Shown in pieces: positions 1 to 9,556 of a DNA stretch of 42,913 nt (within the stretch, counting starts at the first letter, position 1; every line of letters begins with the position of its first letter). The position numbers and the translations under genes are program-made. The stretch comes from Lutibacter flavus. GTDB taxonomy: Bacteria; Bacteroidota; Bacteroidia; Flavobacteriales; Flavobacteriaceae. The notes below the pieces were generated by a model. That model ran no database searches and was not told the DNA's origin. It saw only the letters and a program-made list of their open reading frames with translations. The stretch covers positions 1 to 42,913 of the forward strand of contig CAMDPE010000002.1 in NCBI GenBank assembly GCA_945903795.1, in the 5' to 3' direction.

Positions 1-518
1 TTACACTTGTTATTTTTTAAAAAATCGGCAACATTTATATAAATTGTAGGATAGGAAATATGGCTGATTTCAAGTACTTTATTAGCCTCTGCAAGATCAA
101 TTTTGAAATAACCATTGCTGTTTGATTCTTTATTTATGTTGGTATTTAAAACTGAAATAAAAGCCCCTTCAACTGGTTGCATGCTATTAAAATCAAGTAA
201 ATATCCACAAATTATCCCTGCTTCATTTTGGCTGCTGATTAAAATATTTGTTTTTGTTGAAAAGGTAAAAGTTAAAGGCGTGTTTTTTTCTAAATAATTG
301 AGGGTTTCCTCTAAGTTTAAATTTTCAGGATAAGGAGCGATTTTTACACCTTCAATCACTTTATTTGCATACGTAAAAGTAATTTTGAACTGTTTTTCAG
401 CAACTGCCAAAATTTCAAAAAGAGGTTTTGCTTCTTTATTAAACTGTTGGGAATAGTTAAAAGTTGTATAAAGAAAGCAAGTTAAAATCAATAAAAATTT
501 TGGTCCGTTGATTTTCAT
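1..518 (-). CDS. STN/carboxypeptidase-like-domain TonB-dependent outer-membrane receptor, N-terminal part (truncated by window edge)
   Basis: Frame open from ATG (complement 516-518) to the window edge. Signal peptide MKINGPKFLLILTCFLYTTFNYSQQ, then an STN-like segment (FEILAVAEKQFKITFTYANKVIEGVKI...) and a start of 'GYLLDFNSMQPVEGAFISVLNTNKESNSNGYFKI', which looks like CarboxypepD_reg. Located directly after fecR. Confidence 0.75.
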   Translation of the reverse strand, partial: MKINGPKFLLILTCFLYTTFNYSQQFNKEAKPLFEILAVAEKQFKITFTYANKVIEGVKIAPYPENLNLEETLNYLEKNTPLTFTFSTKTNILISSQNEAGIICGYLLDFNSMQPVEGAFISVLNTNINKESNSNGYFKIDLAEANKVLEISHISYPTIYINVADFLKNNKC

Positions 519-520
519 TT

Positions 521-1420
521 TTATTGTAAACGTACTTTTTTATCACTTATTTTATTGTATTTTAAATTAAGGGGAATACTAATGGCTTGCAAGGCCGTAT
601 CTAAATTTGTATGTGTAAAATTTCCTGTAAATAAACTTTCTGCATTTTTGGTATCATACACAACGGTAATGTTATATTGCCTTTCAATTTCCTGAACAAC
701 ATATTTGAAGGGCATGCTTTTAAAGCTGCTGCTATTTTCAATCCAAGAAGGATTTGTTTCGGTAATTTGTTCTAATTTGCTGGCAGAATTTAACACTTTA
801 AATGAACTTCCTGCCGGTACTTTTATGGTTTGTTTTTGGTAATTTGTGCTTACAATGCCTTCATAGCAATTAACTTCAAAATAATTTTCCCGAACAATTA
901 CATTAAATTTAGTTCCTAAAACTGTAACGGTTCCTAAGGCCGTATTTACAGTAAATTTAGCGCCTTTAAATACACTAAAATAAGCTTCACCTTTAAGATT
1001 TAAAATTTTGTTATTTTTCCAATTTTTTGGTTTAAAGGTAATTTCAGAATCGGCATTTAAGTGAACATTTGAATTGTCGGGCAAATCAAAACTAATTTTT
1101 TCTGCAAATTGGGTTGAATAATTTTCTTCTTTGTTTGAAATAAAATAGTAAGAAACAACAATAATTGCCAACACAGCGGCAACTTTGAAAAAGGAATTTA
1201 TAATATAAAGTTTTCCTCCTTTTGGCTTGTTGCGCTTTAATTTAATTTTTTCAAGACCTTGCTCAGCATTAAATTCGGGTATTTCAAGTTGATTTGTTGC
1301 TGAAATTATTTTCTTATAGGCAGTTATTTCTTCGCTACTTAAATGGTTTTTAAGTTCTTCCTCAGTAATTTCATGGTTAAGCCATTTAGATAAAAAATAA
1401 TTTTGTTCCATAGTTTTCAT
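521..1420 (-). CDS. FecR-family anti-sigma factor
   Basis: 299 aa, single central TM (VAAVLAIIVVSYYFI), FecR-like segment 'GEAYFSVFKGAKFTVNTALGTVTVLGTKFNV', C-terminal STN-like domain; follows an ECF sigma gene. Confidence 0.9.
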   Translation of the reverse strand: MKTMEQNYFLSKWLNHEITEEELKNHLSSEEITAYKKIISATNQLEIPEFNAEQGLEKIKLKRNKPKGGKLYIINSFFKVAAVLAIIVVSYYFISNKEENYSTQFAEKISFDLPDNSNVHLNADSEITFKPKNWKNNKILNLKGEAYFSVFKGAKFTVNTALGTVTVLGTKFNVIVRENYFEVNCYEGIVSTNYQKQTIKVPAGSSFKVLNSASKLEQITETNPSWIENSSSFKSMPFKYVVQEIERQYNITVVYDTKNAESLFTGNFTHTNLDTALQAISIPLNLKYNKISDKKVRLQ

Positions 1421-1465
1421 TATAGCTTAGTAACAGTTAAAGAGTGTTTTACCCTACTAAATAAG

Positions 1466-1981
1466 TTATATATTATCAATCTCTTTTCTAAGGTTCAACA
1501 GCGCGTTGTGAATTCTTTTCTCTACAGCTTTTACCGTTATTCCCAAAATTTCCGCTATTTCCTTGTATTTTTTTCCATCAATTCTGTTCATTAAAAAGGC
1601 AATTCTTTGTGCTTCCGAAAGGTTTCCCAATGCGTTTTGTAATTTGGCGCTAAATTCTTTTTCTTCCATTAAAAACTCGGGCGATTCATTGGTGTAATTT
1701 TTAACAGGTATTTTTCTAAAATTTAAAACTACTTTATTTTTTGAGTATTCATTTAAAAATAAATTATTGGCAATAGTAAATAGATATGATTTGCCCTTCC
1801 CTGGAATTACTTTTTGACAATTTTCCCAAAATTTTAAAAAAGCTTCCTGAACAATATCTCCTGCCAATTCAAAATTTCCACATTTATAAAAAATATAATT
1901 GTTGAGCAGTTTAGAATGGTCAAGAAAAAAATCACTAAAATTTTTCTCGTTACAAAAGCCTGTTTTATTTTTAATATGCAT
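1466..1981 (-). CDS. ECF-type RNA polymerase sigma-70 factor
   Basis: 171 aa; region 2 'AGDIVQEAFLKFWENC', region 4 'LSEAQRIAFLMNRIDGKKYKEIAEILGITVKAVEKRIHNAL'. Confidence 0.92.
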   Translation of the reverse strand: MHIKNKTGFCNEKNFSDFFLDHSKLLNNYIFYKCGNFELAGDIVQEAFLKFWENCQKVIPGKGKSYLFTIANNLFLNEYSKNKVVLNFRKIPVKNYTNESPEFLMEEKEFSAKLQNALGNLSEAQRIAFLMNRIDGKKYKEIAEILGITVKAVEKRIHNALLNLRKEIDNI

Positions 1982-2108
1982 AAAATTTAAGGAGTCTTTT
2001 CAAATTTCTGGGTAAAGATAATTTTTTTTAAAATAAGTAGGGTATTTTTGTTCTAAACTGTTACAACCATAGTATATAAAGTGGTAAAAAGATGAAAAAG
2101 TTAAATCC

Positions 2109-3515
2109 ATGATATTTAAAAGGACCTTTTTTTTATTGGTAATAATTTTAGTTGGTTTTATTTCTTGCCAACAAGAAATTTCTGAAATAATTCAGCCATC
2201 TCAAAGCGAAGTTTTAAAACCAAATACGGCAGAAACTTCTCTTATTAAAAATGTAGTAGCCAAAGACGGGTCAAAAGATAATATTATTGACAATGCAAGT
2301 TGCATCAGCATTCAGCTTCCGATTACTGTGGTGGTTAACGGAATAACGGTGGTGGCAACTTCTGAAGCTGATTATGATATTATAGAAGCGATTTTAGATA
2401 AGTTTGATGGCGATATTGACCAGCTTGAAATTGTATTTCCAATTGTCATTATTTTGAATGATTTTTCGCAAGTGGCGGTTAATAATTTTGCGGAACTGGC
2501 AGTTTTTGTAAATGTATGTGGCGTTGAAAATAAAATAGATGATGATATAGAATGTGTTGATTTTAAGTATCCTATTTCATTTTCAGTTTTTGACTCTGAC
2601 AATCAATTAGCCGAAACGATAACTATTGAAAACGATGAACAATTTTATAATTTAATTGACTTACTTGAGTCAAATCTTATTGTTGAAATTAATTTTCCTG
2701 TAACGATGCTTCTTTACGATGCATCAGAAAAAATAATCAATGATATGGGCACGTTAAAAATTGTCATTGAAGATGCTAAAAATTTGTGTGATGAAGACGA
2801 TAACAATGATTATAATGATGATGATATTAATTGCACAATCTGTTCCGAGCAACAAATTTCAAATATGCTGGTAACTTGCAGTTGGAGTGTTGATGAACTA
2901 AAAATTAATGATGAAGAACGCACGGAGCAATATTCCGACTATTTATTTACCTTTTTAAAAGATGGCACTGTTAAAGCCAATAATAATGGAAACATAAAAA
3001 ACGGTACTTGGATTATTGAGAGTGCTGCGAATGGCATTTTGGTGAAAATTAATTTTAGTGACTTGCCTGATTTCTCATTTAATTGGGTGCTCAACGAAAT
3101 TGAAGACGACTATGAAATTAATTTGGAATTTGGAGAAAACAAACTTGAGCTGAAGAAAAGATGCATTGATGGCGAATTGGAGCTTACCAGTATTTTAAAT
3201 GAAGGTTTTTGGCGTGTGTCCAGTTTTAATGATAAAGGAGTAAACAGAACGAACGATTATGCTGATTTTGTTTTAGACTTTAAAGACGATTTTTCACTAT
3301 CAGCAACCCAAGGAACCACTGTAATTTATGGAACTTGGAATCCGCAATATGATGGTGGAACTGTTGCGCTTGAATTAGAATTTGAAGAAATAATTCCTTT
3401 TAAAAAATTAAATGAAGATTGGAATATTATTGACCTTAAAAATAATAGGGTTGAAATTAAACATATTGACAGTGAAACTTTGGCCATAAGTATTTTGGTT
3501 TTTGAACGTATTTAA
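2109..3515 (+). CDS. Secreted lipoprotein with two internal domain duplications, unknown function
   Basis: Signal peptide with lipobox-like FISC|QQ; two similar N-terminal ~80-aa segments and two similar C-terminal ~100-aa segments joined by an Asp/Asn-rich linker; followed by a strong terminator. Confidence 0.75.
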   Translation: MIFKRTFFLLVIILVGFISCQQEISEIIQPSQSEVLKPNTAETSLIKNVVAKDGSKDNIIDNASCISIQLPITVVVNGITVVATSEADYDIIEAILDKFDGDIDQLEIVFPIVIILNDFSQVAVNNFAELAVFVNVCGVENKIDDDIECVDFKYPISFSVFDSDNQLAETITIENDEQFYNLIDLLESNLIVEINFPVTMLLYDASEKIINDMGTLKIVIEDAKNLCDEDDNNDYNDDDINCTICSEQQISNMLVTCSWSVDELKINDEERTEQYSDYLFTFLKDGTVKANNNGNIKNGTWIIESAANGILVKINFSDLPDFSFNWVLNEIEDDYEINLEFGENKLELKKRCIDGELELTSILNEGFWRVSSFNDKGVNRTNDYADFVLDFKDDFSLSATQGTTVIYGTWNPQYDGGTVALELEFEEIIPFKKLNEDWNIIDLKNNRVEIKHIDSETLAISILVFERI

Positions 3516-3545
3516 ATAAATCCCAATAAGTTAGCCCCAGAAAAG

Positions 3546-3574
3546 GCCGCACAAATATATTGTGCGGCTTTTTT
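3546..3574 (+). terminator. Rho-independent terminator after the 2109-3515 lipoprotein
   Basis: GCCGCACAA-atata-TTGTGCGGC perfect 9-bp stem followed by TTTTTT. Confidence 0.9.
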
Positions 3575-3780
3575 ATTTAATGCCGATTTTAACAAAATAC
3601 ACAGTATTTTGCTAATCAAAAACCAGTGATCTACAGGCGCTCTTGGCTCGCCAAACTTTAGGTAATATTTAGCCATAAAATATTATATTTGAAGAAATAA
3701 TATTTTTTCAGACAAATTGCTTTTTCTGAAATTAAATGTAAATTGTAACAGTTTTCCAAACTTAAAAATTTCTTCAAAAA

Positions 3781-4161
3781 ATGATCATTTTTAAAAAGTC
3801 TTACAGCCAAAATTTTAATAAAATTTTAGGATTATTTTTAGTTTTTTTGCTACTGCAAAGTTGCAATACTTACAAAAAATCGACTAATTTAGAGCAGGCT
3901 TCCCTGGCTGAGCAAAAAGGATATGTAAAAGTGACCATGGTAAATGGCGATGAATTCATTTATGAATCCATTGAGTTTACCAATGAGAATTACTACGGCA
4001 TAAAAACGGTAAACGGCGTAAAAACCAAAACGGTACTTTTAAAAGAGGACGTTTTGAAAGTGGAAAGGCAAAATAAAAAATCAGCAGGTTTTTTAAGTGT
4101 TGTTGGAGTTGCCGTAGGCGTTGTCTCAATTATATTGGCGGTTCTTATGTTTGGCGGCTAA
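3781..4161 (+). CDS. Small lipoprotein with C-terminal TM, unknown function
   Basis: 126 aa; lipobox LLLQSC, C-terminal hydrophobic helix SVVGVAVGVVSIILAVLMFGG. Confidence 0.65.
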   Translation: MIIFKKSYSQNFNKILGLFLVFLLLQSCNTYKKSTNLEQASLAEQKGYVKVTMVNGDEFIYESIEFTNENYYGIKTVNGVKTKTVLLKEDVLKVERQNKKSAGFLSVVGVAVGVVSIILAVLMFGG

Positions 4162-4293
4162 GCTGAGGTTATTCGCAAAATTGTATTTGTATTTATTTTT
4201 TATTGAATGTTTTATTTAATTATATTTACAAGTGTTTATTATTAATTTTGCTCTAACCAAAAATACAAAATACAGTTTCAAATAAAATACCTA

Positions 4294-6624
4294 TTGAAAA
4301 AAAATACAGAAATTGAAAAATTAAAACTTTCCGAATCATTGCTGAATGAAGTTAATTTAATAATTATTTCTTGCGATGAAAACGGCTGTATTACCTATGT
4401 TTCTCCAGCTACAGAACAAATAATTGGCTATAAAGTAGACCAGCTTTTAGGAGAAAATTGGTGGGATTTAACTTTTTTTTCAAAAGAAGAGTCTCAATTA
4501 TGTAAAGAAAAGGTTTTGGCATTAATCTCCGGTAAAATAAAGGTAAATCCTAAACCTTACGATCGGCAACTGCGCTGTGAGAATGGCAGGATGAAATGGA
4601 TTGAATGGCGCGATTCACTTGGCGCAAATGGTGTCTACGTTTCTGTTGGTGTTGACATTACAGAATGGAAAAAAACAGAGGAATTCAAAATTCAATCCGA
4701 AACCATTTTAAATAGCGTGGAATCTATGTTAATGGTTAGTGACAAAGAAGGAAATATAATCTACGCATCTCCTTCTGTTGAAAAAATGCTTGGCTATCCC
4801 GTAAAAGATATTTTGGGCGATAAATGGTGGAAACTAACCTATGAAAACCAGCAAGAAGCGCAACAAGTAAAAAACGCCATTTATAATTTTGTTTTCTTAA
4901 ATAAAAAGGACTTTACCGATATTACCAAGCGAAAAATAAAGACTGCAAATGGCGATTATAAATGGATTGAGTGGCAGTTGTCAAAAGGCGTTAACGGAAG
5001 CTATATCTCAATTGGAACGGATATAACCCAAAGAATTTCTACAGAGCTTGAATTAAAGAAAGCAAAGGACTTGGCTGAGGAATCTTTAAAAGTTAAAAAT
5101 GAATTTTTGGCAAATATGAGCCACGAAATTAGAACTCCCCTAAATGCAGTCATCGGATTTACGGATTTATTGCTAGAGACTCAACTAAATACCGAACAAA
5201 GATCGCATTTGGAAACAATGCGAAATTCAGGCGAAATTTTGCTTTCCTTGATTAATAATGTACTCGACCTTTCTAAGCTGGAATCTGAAAAGCTTAAAAT
5301 AGAAGAAATTCCATTCAACTTGCACAAGTCTTTTAATACGGTTTTAAAATTAATGAAGTTAAGAGCCGATGAAAAAGGGATTTTTTTAGATCTTAAAATT
5401 GAGCCAAATGTGCCAATTCACATTATTGGTGATCCAACCAGAGTAGAACAAATTTTGCTGAATTTAATAGGAAATGCCGTTAAATTCACCAATAAAGGAT
5501 CGGTGCAAGTTACACTAAAACAACTAAATGAAACAGATGACACTTCTGAAATTTATTTTGAAGTAAGGGATACGGGAATCGGAATTGTTTCCAACAAAAT
5601 TAATACAGTTTTTGGCGCATTTTCTCAAGCAAAGAGTGATACTTCAAGAATTTATGGTGGCACAGGATTGGGTCTTACCATTGTTAAAAAATTGGTTGGC
5701 TTGTTAAACGGATCAATCAAAGTTGAAAGTAAATTTGGAGAAGGTAGCGTGTTTAAAATAACTCTGCCATTAAAAAAAGATTTAGTAAATGCCAATACAG
5801 CTGAGGTTGAGCCAGAGTTTTTAATGAATGAACCTTTGGAACTTTCTATTTTATTGGTAGAAGACAATAAAACAAACCAATTGTTGGCGAAAACTAGGTT
5901 AGAAAGGTGGAAATGTAAAGTTGATATTGCGAATAATGGAATTGAAGGCGTTAAAAAAGTTCAAAAAAACATGTACGACCTTATTTTGATGGACATTCAA
6001 ATGCCAGTGATGGATGGCTATGAGGCTTCTAAAATTATTAAGAATGACATTTCTAAAAAAGCTGCCCAAATTCCAATTATTGCGATGACAGCTTACGCCA
6101 CCAATGCCGATATTAGCCGTGCCAAATCTTCAGGGATGGACGATTATATCTTTAAACCTTTTAAACCTAAGGAACTCTATAATATTTTGGAGAAATACGG
6201 GAAGCCTTCCAAAGAAAGGAATTTAAAGTATCTCAAGGATTCAAATGGCGATACTGAAACAAAATCAGATAAAAAATATATCGACCTTAAATTTTTACAC
6301 GAAGAAACACAAGAGGAAAGCTCTATATTAATATTGTTGATAGAATCATTTCTTAAAGATCTTGAAGATTTTTTTAAAGTCGTTAATAAAGAATATAAAA
6401 ATAAAAATTGGGTGGTGTTATATGAAGCAACCCATAAAATTAAACCAAGCATTACCATGTTTGGAATCTCAGAAATGGGACCAATTATACATTTATTGAC
6501 AAATAAATTTAGGGAAGAGAAAGATCTGGATGACGTTGGAGCACTTCTTAACTCCTGCAAAGAGATTTATAAGTTTGTAAAAGAAGAATTATTAGTTGAA
6601 TTAAAATTATTGAAAAATGAGTGA
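4294..6624 (+). CDS. Hybrid histidine kinase: PAS-PAS-HisKA-HATPase-REC-Hpt
   Basis: TTG start. Two PAS/PAC repeats, H-box 'ANMSHEIRTPLNAVIGF', N/G boxes 'LIGNAVKFT', 'DTGIGI', 'GGTGLGLTI', REC 'LMDIQMPVMDG...KPF', C-terminal Hpt-like 'ATHKIKPSITMFG'. Confidence 0.95.
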   Translation: MKKNTEIEKLKLSESLLNEVNLIIISCDENGCITYVSPATEQIIGYKVDQLLGENWWDLTFFSKEESQLCKEKVLALISGKIKVNPKPYDRQLRCENGRMKWIEWRDSLGANGVYVSVGVDITEWKKTEEFKIQSETILNSVESMLMVSDKEGNIIYASPSVEKMLGYPVKDILGDKWWKLTYENQQEAQQVKNAIYNFVFLNKKDFTDITKRKIKTANGDYKWIEWQLSKGVNGSYISIGTDITQRISTELELKKAKDLAEESLKVKNEFLANMSHEIRTPLNAVIGFTDLLLETQLNTEQRSHLETMRNSGEILLSLINNVLDLSKLESEKLKIEEIPFNLHKSFNTVLKLMKLRADEKGIFLDLKIEPNVPIHIIGDPTRVEQILLNLIGNAVKFTNKGSVQVTLKQLNETDDTSEIYFEVRDTGIGIVSNKINTVFGAFSQAKSDTSRIYGGTGLGLTIVKKLVGLLNGSIKVESKFGEGSVFKITLPLKKDLVNANTAEVEPEFLMNEPLELSILLVEDNKTNQLLAKTRLERWKCKVDIANNGIEGVKKVQKNMYDLILMDIQMPVMDGYEASKIIKNDISKKAAQIPIIAMTAYATNADISRAKSSGMDDYIFKPFKPKELYNILEKYGKPSKERNLKYLKDSNGDTETKSDKKYIDLKFLHEETQEESSILILLIESFLKDLEDFFKVVNKEYKNKNWVVLYEATHKIKPSITMFGISEMGPIIHLLTNKFREEKDLDDVGALLNSCKEIYKFVKEELLVELKLLKNE

Positions 6625-6985
6625 TGTTAGAAAAATTGTTTTAGCAGAAGACAATTCTACACTTTCATTATTGTTGAAGTTTAGATTGGAAAAAGAAGGC
6701 TATAATCTACTTATTGCTGCAGATGGCAAACAGGCTATTGAATTGATAGAGCAACACGATCCCGAACTTATTTTGACTGACATTATGATGCCATTTATTA
6801 GTGGACTGGAAGTAATTAGCCATGTGCGCAACAAATTAAACAAGCAAACCCCAATTATTGTTTTTTCGGCAGCAGGTCAGGAAGAAATGGTACTCAAAGC
6901 CTTTAATTTAGGCGCTAACGATTTTATGGGAAAACCTTTTAGCCCCAATGAATTGGTGATTCGAGTGAAAAGATTGTTGCGTTAA
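6617..6985 (+). CDS. Stand-alone response regulator receiver protein (no output domain)
   Basis: 122 aa REC only: 'VLAEDNS', 'LTDIMMPFISGLE', 'GKPFSPNEL'; overlaps the kinase gene by 8 nt. Confidence 0.92.
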   Translation: MSDVRKIVLAEDNSTLSLLLKFRLEKEGYNLLIAADGKQAIELIEQHDPELILTDIMMPFISGLEVISHVRNKLNKQTPIIVFSAAGQEEMVLKAFNLGANDFMGKPFSPNELVIRVKRLLR

Positions 6986-7014
6986 TCGTTTAATTAAAAA
7001 CTGAGGCAACCACC

Positions 7015-8043
7015 ATGGAAATTTATCAAAACTTAATTGAATATTTTGAAAATACACCAACCATTATTCAAGTGGTTTGGATAATGAGTTGTGTTTTTTT
7101 TGCTTCCATAGTCATCTTAACAATTTACCTAAAATTTTTGAGAAGTCATTTAAGAAAAAATGAAATGACGGTGGCCGAATATCAAAAAGAATATGAATCA
7201 GATCTCATAGCTTACTTATATTCGGGCAATGAAGAAGAAGAAATTAGCACGGAACAACAAATAATTATTGATAAATTGAAAAATTGTTCTGCCGATAAAT
7301 TCAAAAGGAGAATTATCGTTTCTACATTATTAAGGTTAAGAAATGAAATATCAGGAGAAATGGCTGAGTCTATTCAAAAACTTTATTTTCAAACCAAACT
7401 TGTAGATTATGCATTGGCTCGATTAAAAAGTAAAAAATGGCACATAATAGCTACAGCAATTAGAGAACTTAGGCAATTACAAGTAAAGGAAGTTTATGAT
7501 GAGGTTATCGCTTTTGTAATTCATCCTAAAAAGGAAATACAAAAGGAAGTGCAGCTTTACCTTGTTACATTATTTAATTTTAAGGGGCTCGAGTTTTTGA
7601 ATATTATAGAAACACCACTTTCAGAGTGGAATCAGATTCAGTTGTTAGAAGTGCTTCAGCGGTTTGATGATCAGGAACTGCCAGAAATAACTCCTTGGTT
7701 GAGGTCAACAAATGATTCTGTTGTAATTTTTGCTTTAAAACTGGCTAAAATTTATAATCAGTTTGAAGTGAAAGACACTTTGTTGGAGTTGTTGTCACAT
7801 CAAAATAAAAATATAAGAATTGATGCAATTAATGTTCTAGCCCAGTTACAGGTTATTGAGGCGAAAAATATTTTAAAAAGTAAATTCAATGATCTAAGTA
7901 AGGAAGAGCAGTATGCCTTTTTAAAACTGCTTGAAAATTTATATGAAATAAGTGACGAAGCATTTTTGCTGGAGAATATAATTAATGAGGACTTCGAAAT
8001 AAAGTTTGCAACGCTTAAAATTTTAAAAACTCTTAGATGTTGA
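7015..8043 (+). CDS. Membrane-anchored HEAT-repeat-like protein
   Basis: One N-terminal TM (VVWIMSCVFFASIVILTIYLKFL), then helical repeats (e.g. 'LLELLSHQNKNIRIDAINVLAQLQVIEAKNILKSKF'). Confidence 0.75.
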   Translation: MEIYQNLIEYFENTPTIIQVVWIMSCVFFASIVILTIYLKFLRSHLRKNEMTVAEYQKEYESDLIAYLYSGNEEEEISTEQQIIIDKLKNCSADKFKRRIIVSTLLRLRNEISGEMAESIQKLYFQTKLVDYALARLKSKKWHIIATAIRELRQLQVKEVYDEVIAFVIHPKKEIQKEVQLYLVTLFNFKGLEFLNIIETPLSEWNQIQLLEVLQRFDDQELPEITPWLRSTNDSVVIFALKLAKIYNQFEVKDTLLELLSHQNKNIRIDAINVLAQLQVIEAKNILKSKFNDLSKEEQYAFLKLLENLYEISDEAFLLENIINEDFEIKFATLKILKTLRC

Positions 8044-8121
8044 AAAATTTAAAACGTTAAAAACTAAATCAGCAGATCCAGCATACGTTAAAATATTTAA
8101 TTTTTTAGAAATTGGCCAAGT

Positions 8122-9546
8122 ATGAATGCAAGTATTTTAGAAATTACAGTAATTATTTTTAATTCATTATTCTTTATTTTTACAATTTTTGCAATTGCCT
8201 CTTATACCATTTTGGCAATAATTTCTGCTTTTGAAACTGTTGAATACATGAAGAAAAACAGTTTTGTTAATTATAATGAAATTTTGTCTTCAATTATTTC
8301 TCCCTCAATTTCAATTATAGCACCGGCATTTAATGAAAGCCTAAGCATTATTGAAAATGTAAGATCATTATTGTCTAGCCATTACGCAAATTATGATGTA
8401 ATAATAGTAAATGATGGAAGCACCGATGATAGTTTGGAAAAACTAATTAATGCCTATAATCTTGTTAAAATAGACTTTTTAATTAATGAAAAGCTGCCAA
8501 CAAAACCAATTAGAAATGGAGTCTACAAATCAATAAATCCTGCATTTGAAAAATTAACCGTTGTTGATAAAGAAAATGGAGGAAAGGCAGACGCGTTAAA
8601 TATGGGCTTAAATATTAGTAAAAATAGCTACGTTTTATGCATAGACGTAGATTGTTTGTTGCTGGAAGATGCTTTACAAAAAATGATTAAACCATTTTTA
8701 GAAGTAAGTGATGAAAAAATTATTGCCACAGGAGGTGTACTTAGAGTTGCAAATTCTTGCAGTATTAAAGATGGAAAGTTATTGGATATAAATTTGCCTA
8801 AAAAAATGATTGAAAGGGCTCAAATTCTTGAATATTTAAGAGCATTTCTTCTAGGTAGAATGGCTTGGAGCAGACTTAATGGTTTGCTTGTAATTTCGGG
8901 AGCTTTTGGGATGTTTGACAAGAAAATTGTAATTGAAGTTGGGGGCTATGACACCAATACTGTTGGTGAAGATATGGAGCTTATTGTTAGAATGAGAAAG
9001 TATATGGAAGAGAAAAAAGAAAAATATAGGGTTGGCTATATACCAGATCCTTTATGTTGGACTGAAGCCCCAGACACTTATAAGACATTAATTTCCCAAA
9101 GGAACAGATGGACAAGAGGAACTATTGAAACCCTTAGAAAACACAGGAAAGTTGGGTTCAATCCAAAATATGGTGCACTTGGACTTTTAAGTTATCCATA
9201 TTGGTTTTTTTTCGAGAGATTGGCACCAGTCATTGAAGTTTTTGGTATTTTATATTTTATTTTTCTAATTGTTTTAGATGATGTTAGGTGGGATTATACT
9301 TTTGCATTTATTAGTGCAGCTTATTTATTTACAGTGCTTTTTACTATTCTGGCAATTTTTTCTGAAGAATTAACTTACCATCAATACAAAAAGAAAGGAA
9401 CAGGTATTAAACTACTCATAACAAGTTTTCTGGAGCCTTTTATTTCACATCCATTTATATTGTATGCTGCAATTACAGGAAATGTAGATTATTATTTAAA
9501 GAAAGAAAAAGGTTGGGGAAAAATGATAAGAAGAGGTTTTTTATAA
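8122..9546 (+). CDS. Processive family-2 glycosyltransferase (PgaC/BcsA-like membrane synthase)
   Basis: TM - 'SIIAPAFNES', 'VNDGSTDDS', 'DKENGGKADALN', 'DVDC', 'GEDMEL', 'QRNRW' (D,D,D,QxxRW signature) - C-terminal TMs. Confidence 0.93.
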   Translation: MNASILEITVIIFNSLFFIFTIFAIASYTILAIISAFETVEYMKKNSFVNYNEILSSIISPSISIIAPAFNESLSIIENVRSLLSSHYANYDVIIVNDGSTDDSLEKLINAYNLVKIDFLINEKLPTKPIRNGVYKSINPAFEKLTVVDKENGGKADALNMGLNISKNSYVLCIDVDCLLLEDALQKMIKPFLEVSDEKIIATGGVLRVANSCSIKDGKLLDINLPKKMIERAQILEYLRAFLLGRMAWSRLNGLLVISGAFGMFDKKIVIEVGGYDTNTVGEDMELIVRMRKYMEEKKEKYRVGYIPDPLCWTEAPDTYKTLISQRNRWTRGTIETLRKHRKVGFNPKYGALGLLSYPYWFFFERLAPVIEVFGILYFIFLIVLDDVRWDYTFAFISAAYLFTVLFTILAIFSEELTYHQYKKKGTGIKLLITSFLEPFISHPFILYAAITGNVDYYLKKEKGWGKMIRRGFL

Positions 9547-9556
9547 ATGATATTTT

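Noticed and set aside
3625-3660. Possible repeat ACAGGCGCTCTTGGCTCGCC
   Set aside because: No second copy or clear palindrome in this window, so it could not be supported.
6177-6560. 127-aa ORF antisense to the Hpt part of the hybrid kinase
   Set aside because: No upstream signal or domain; overlaps confident CDS.
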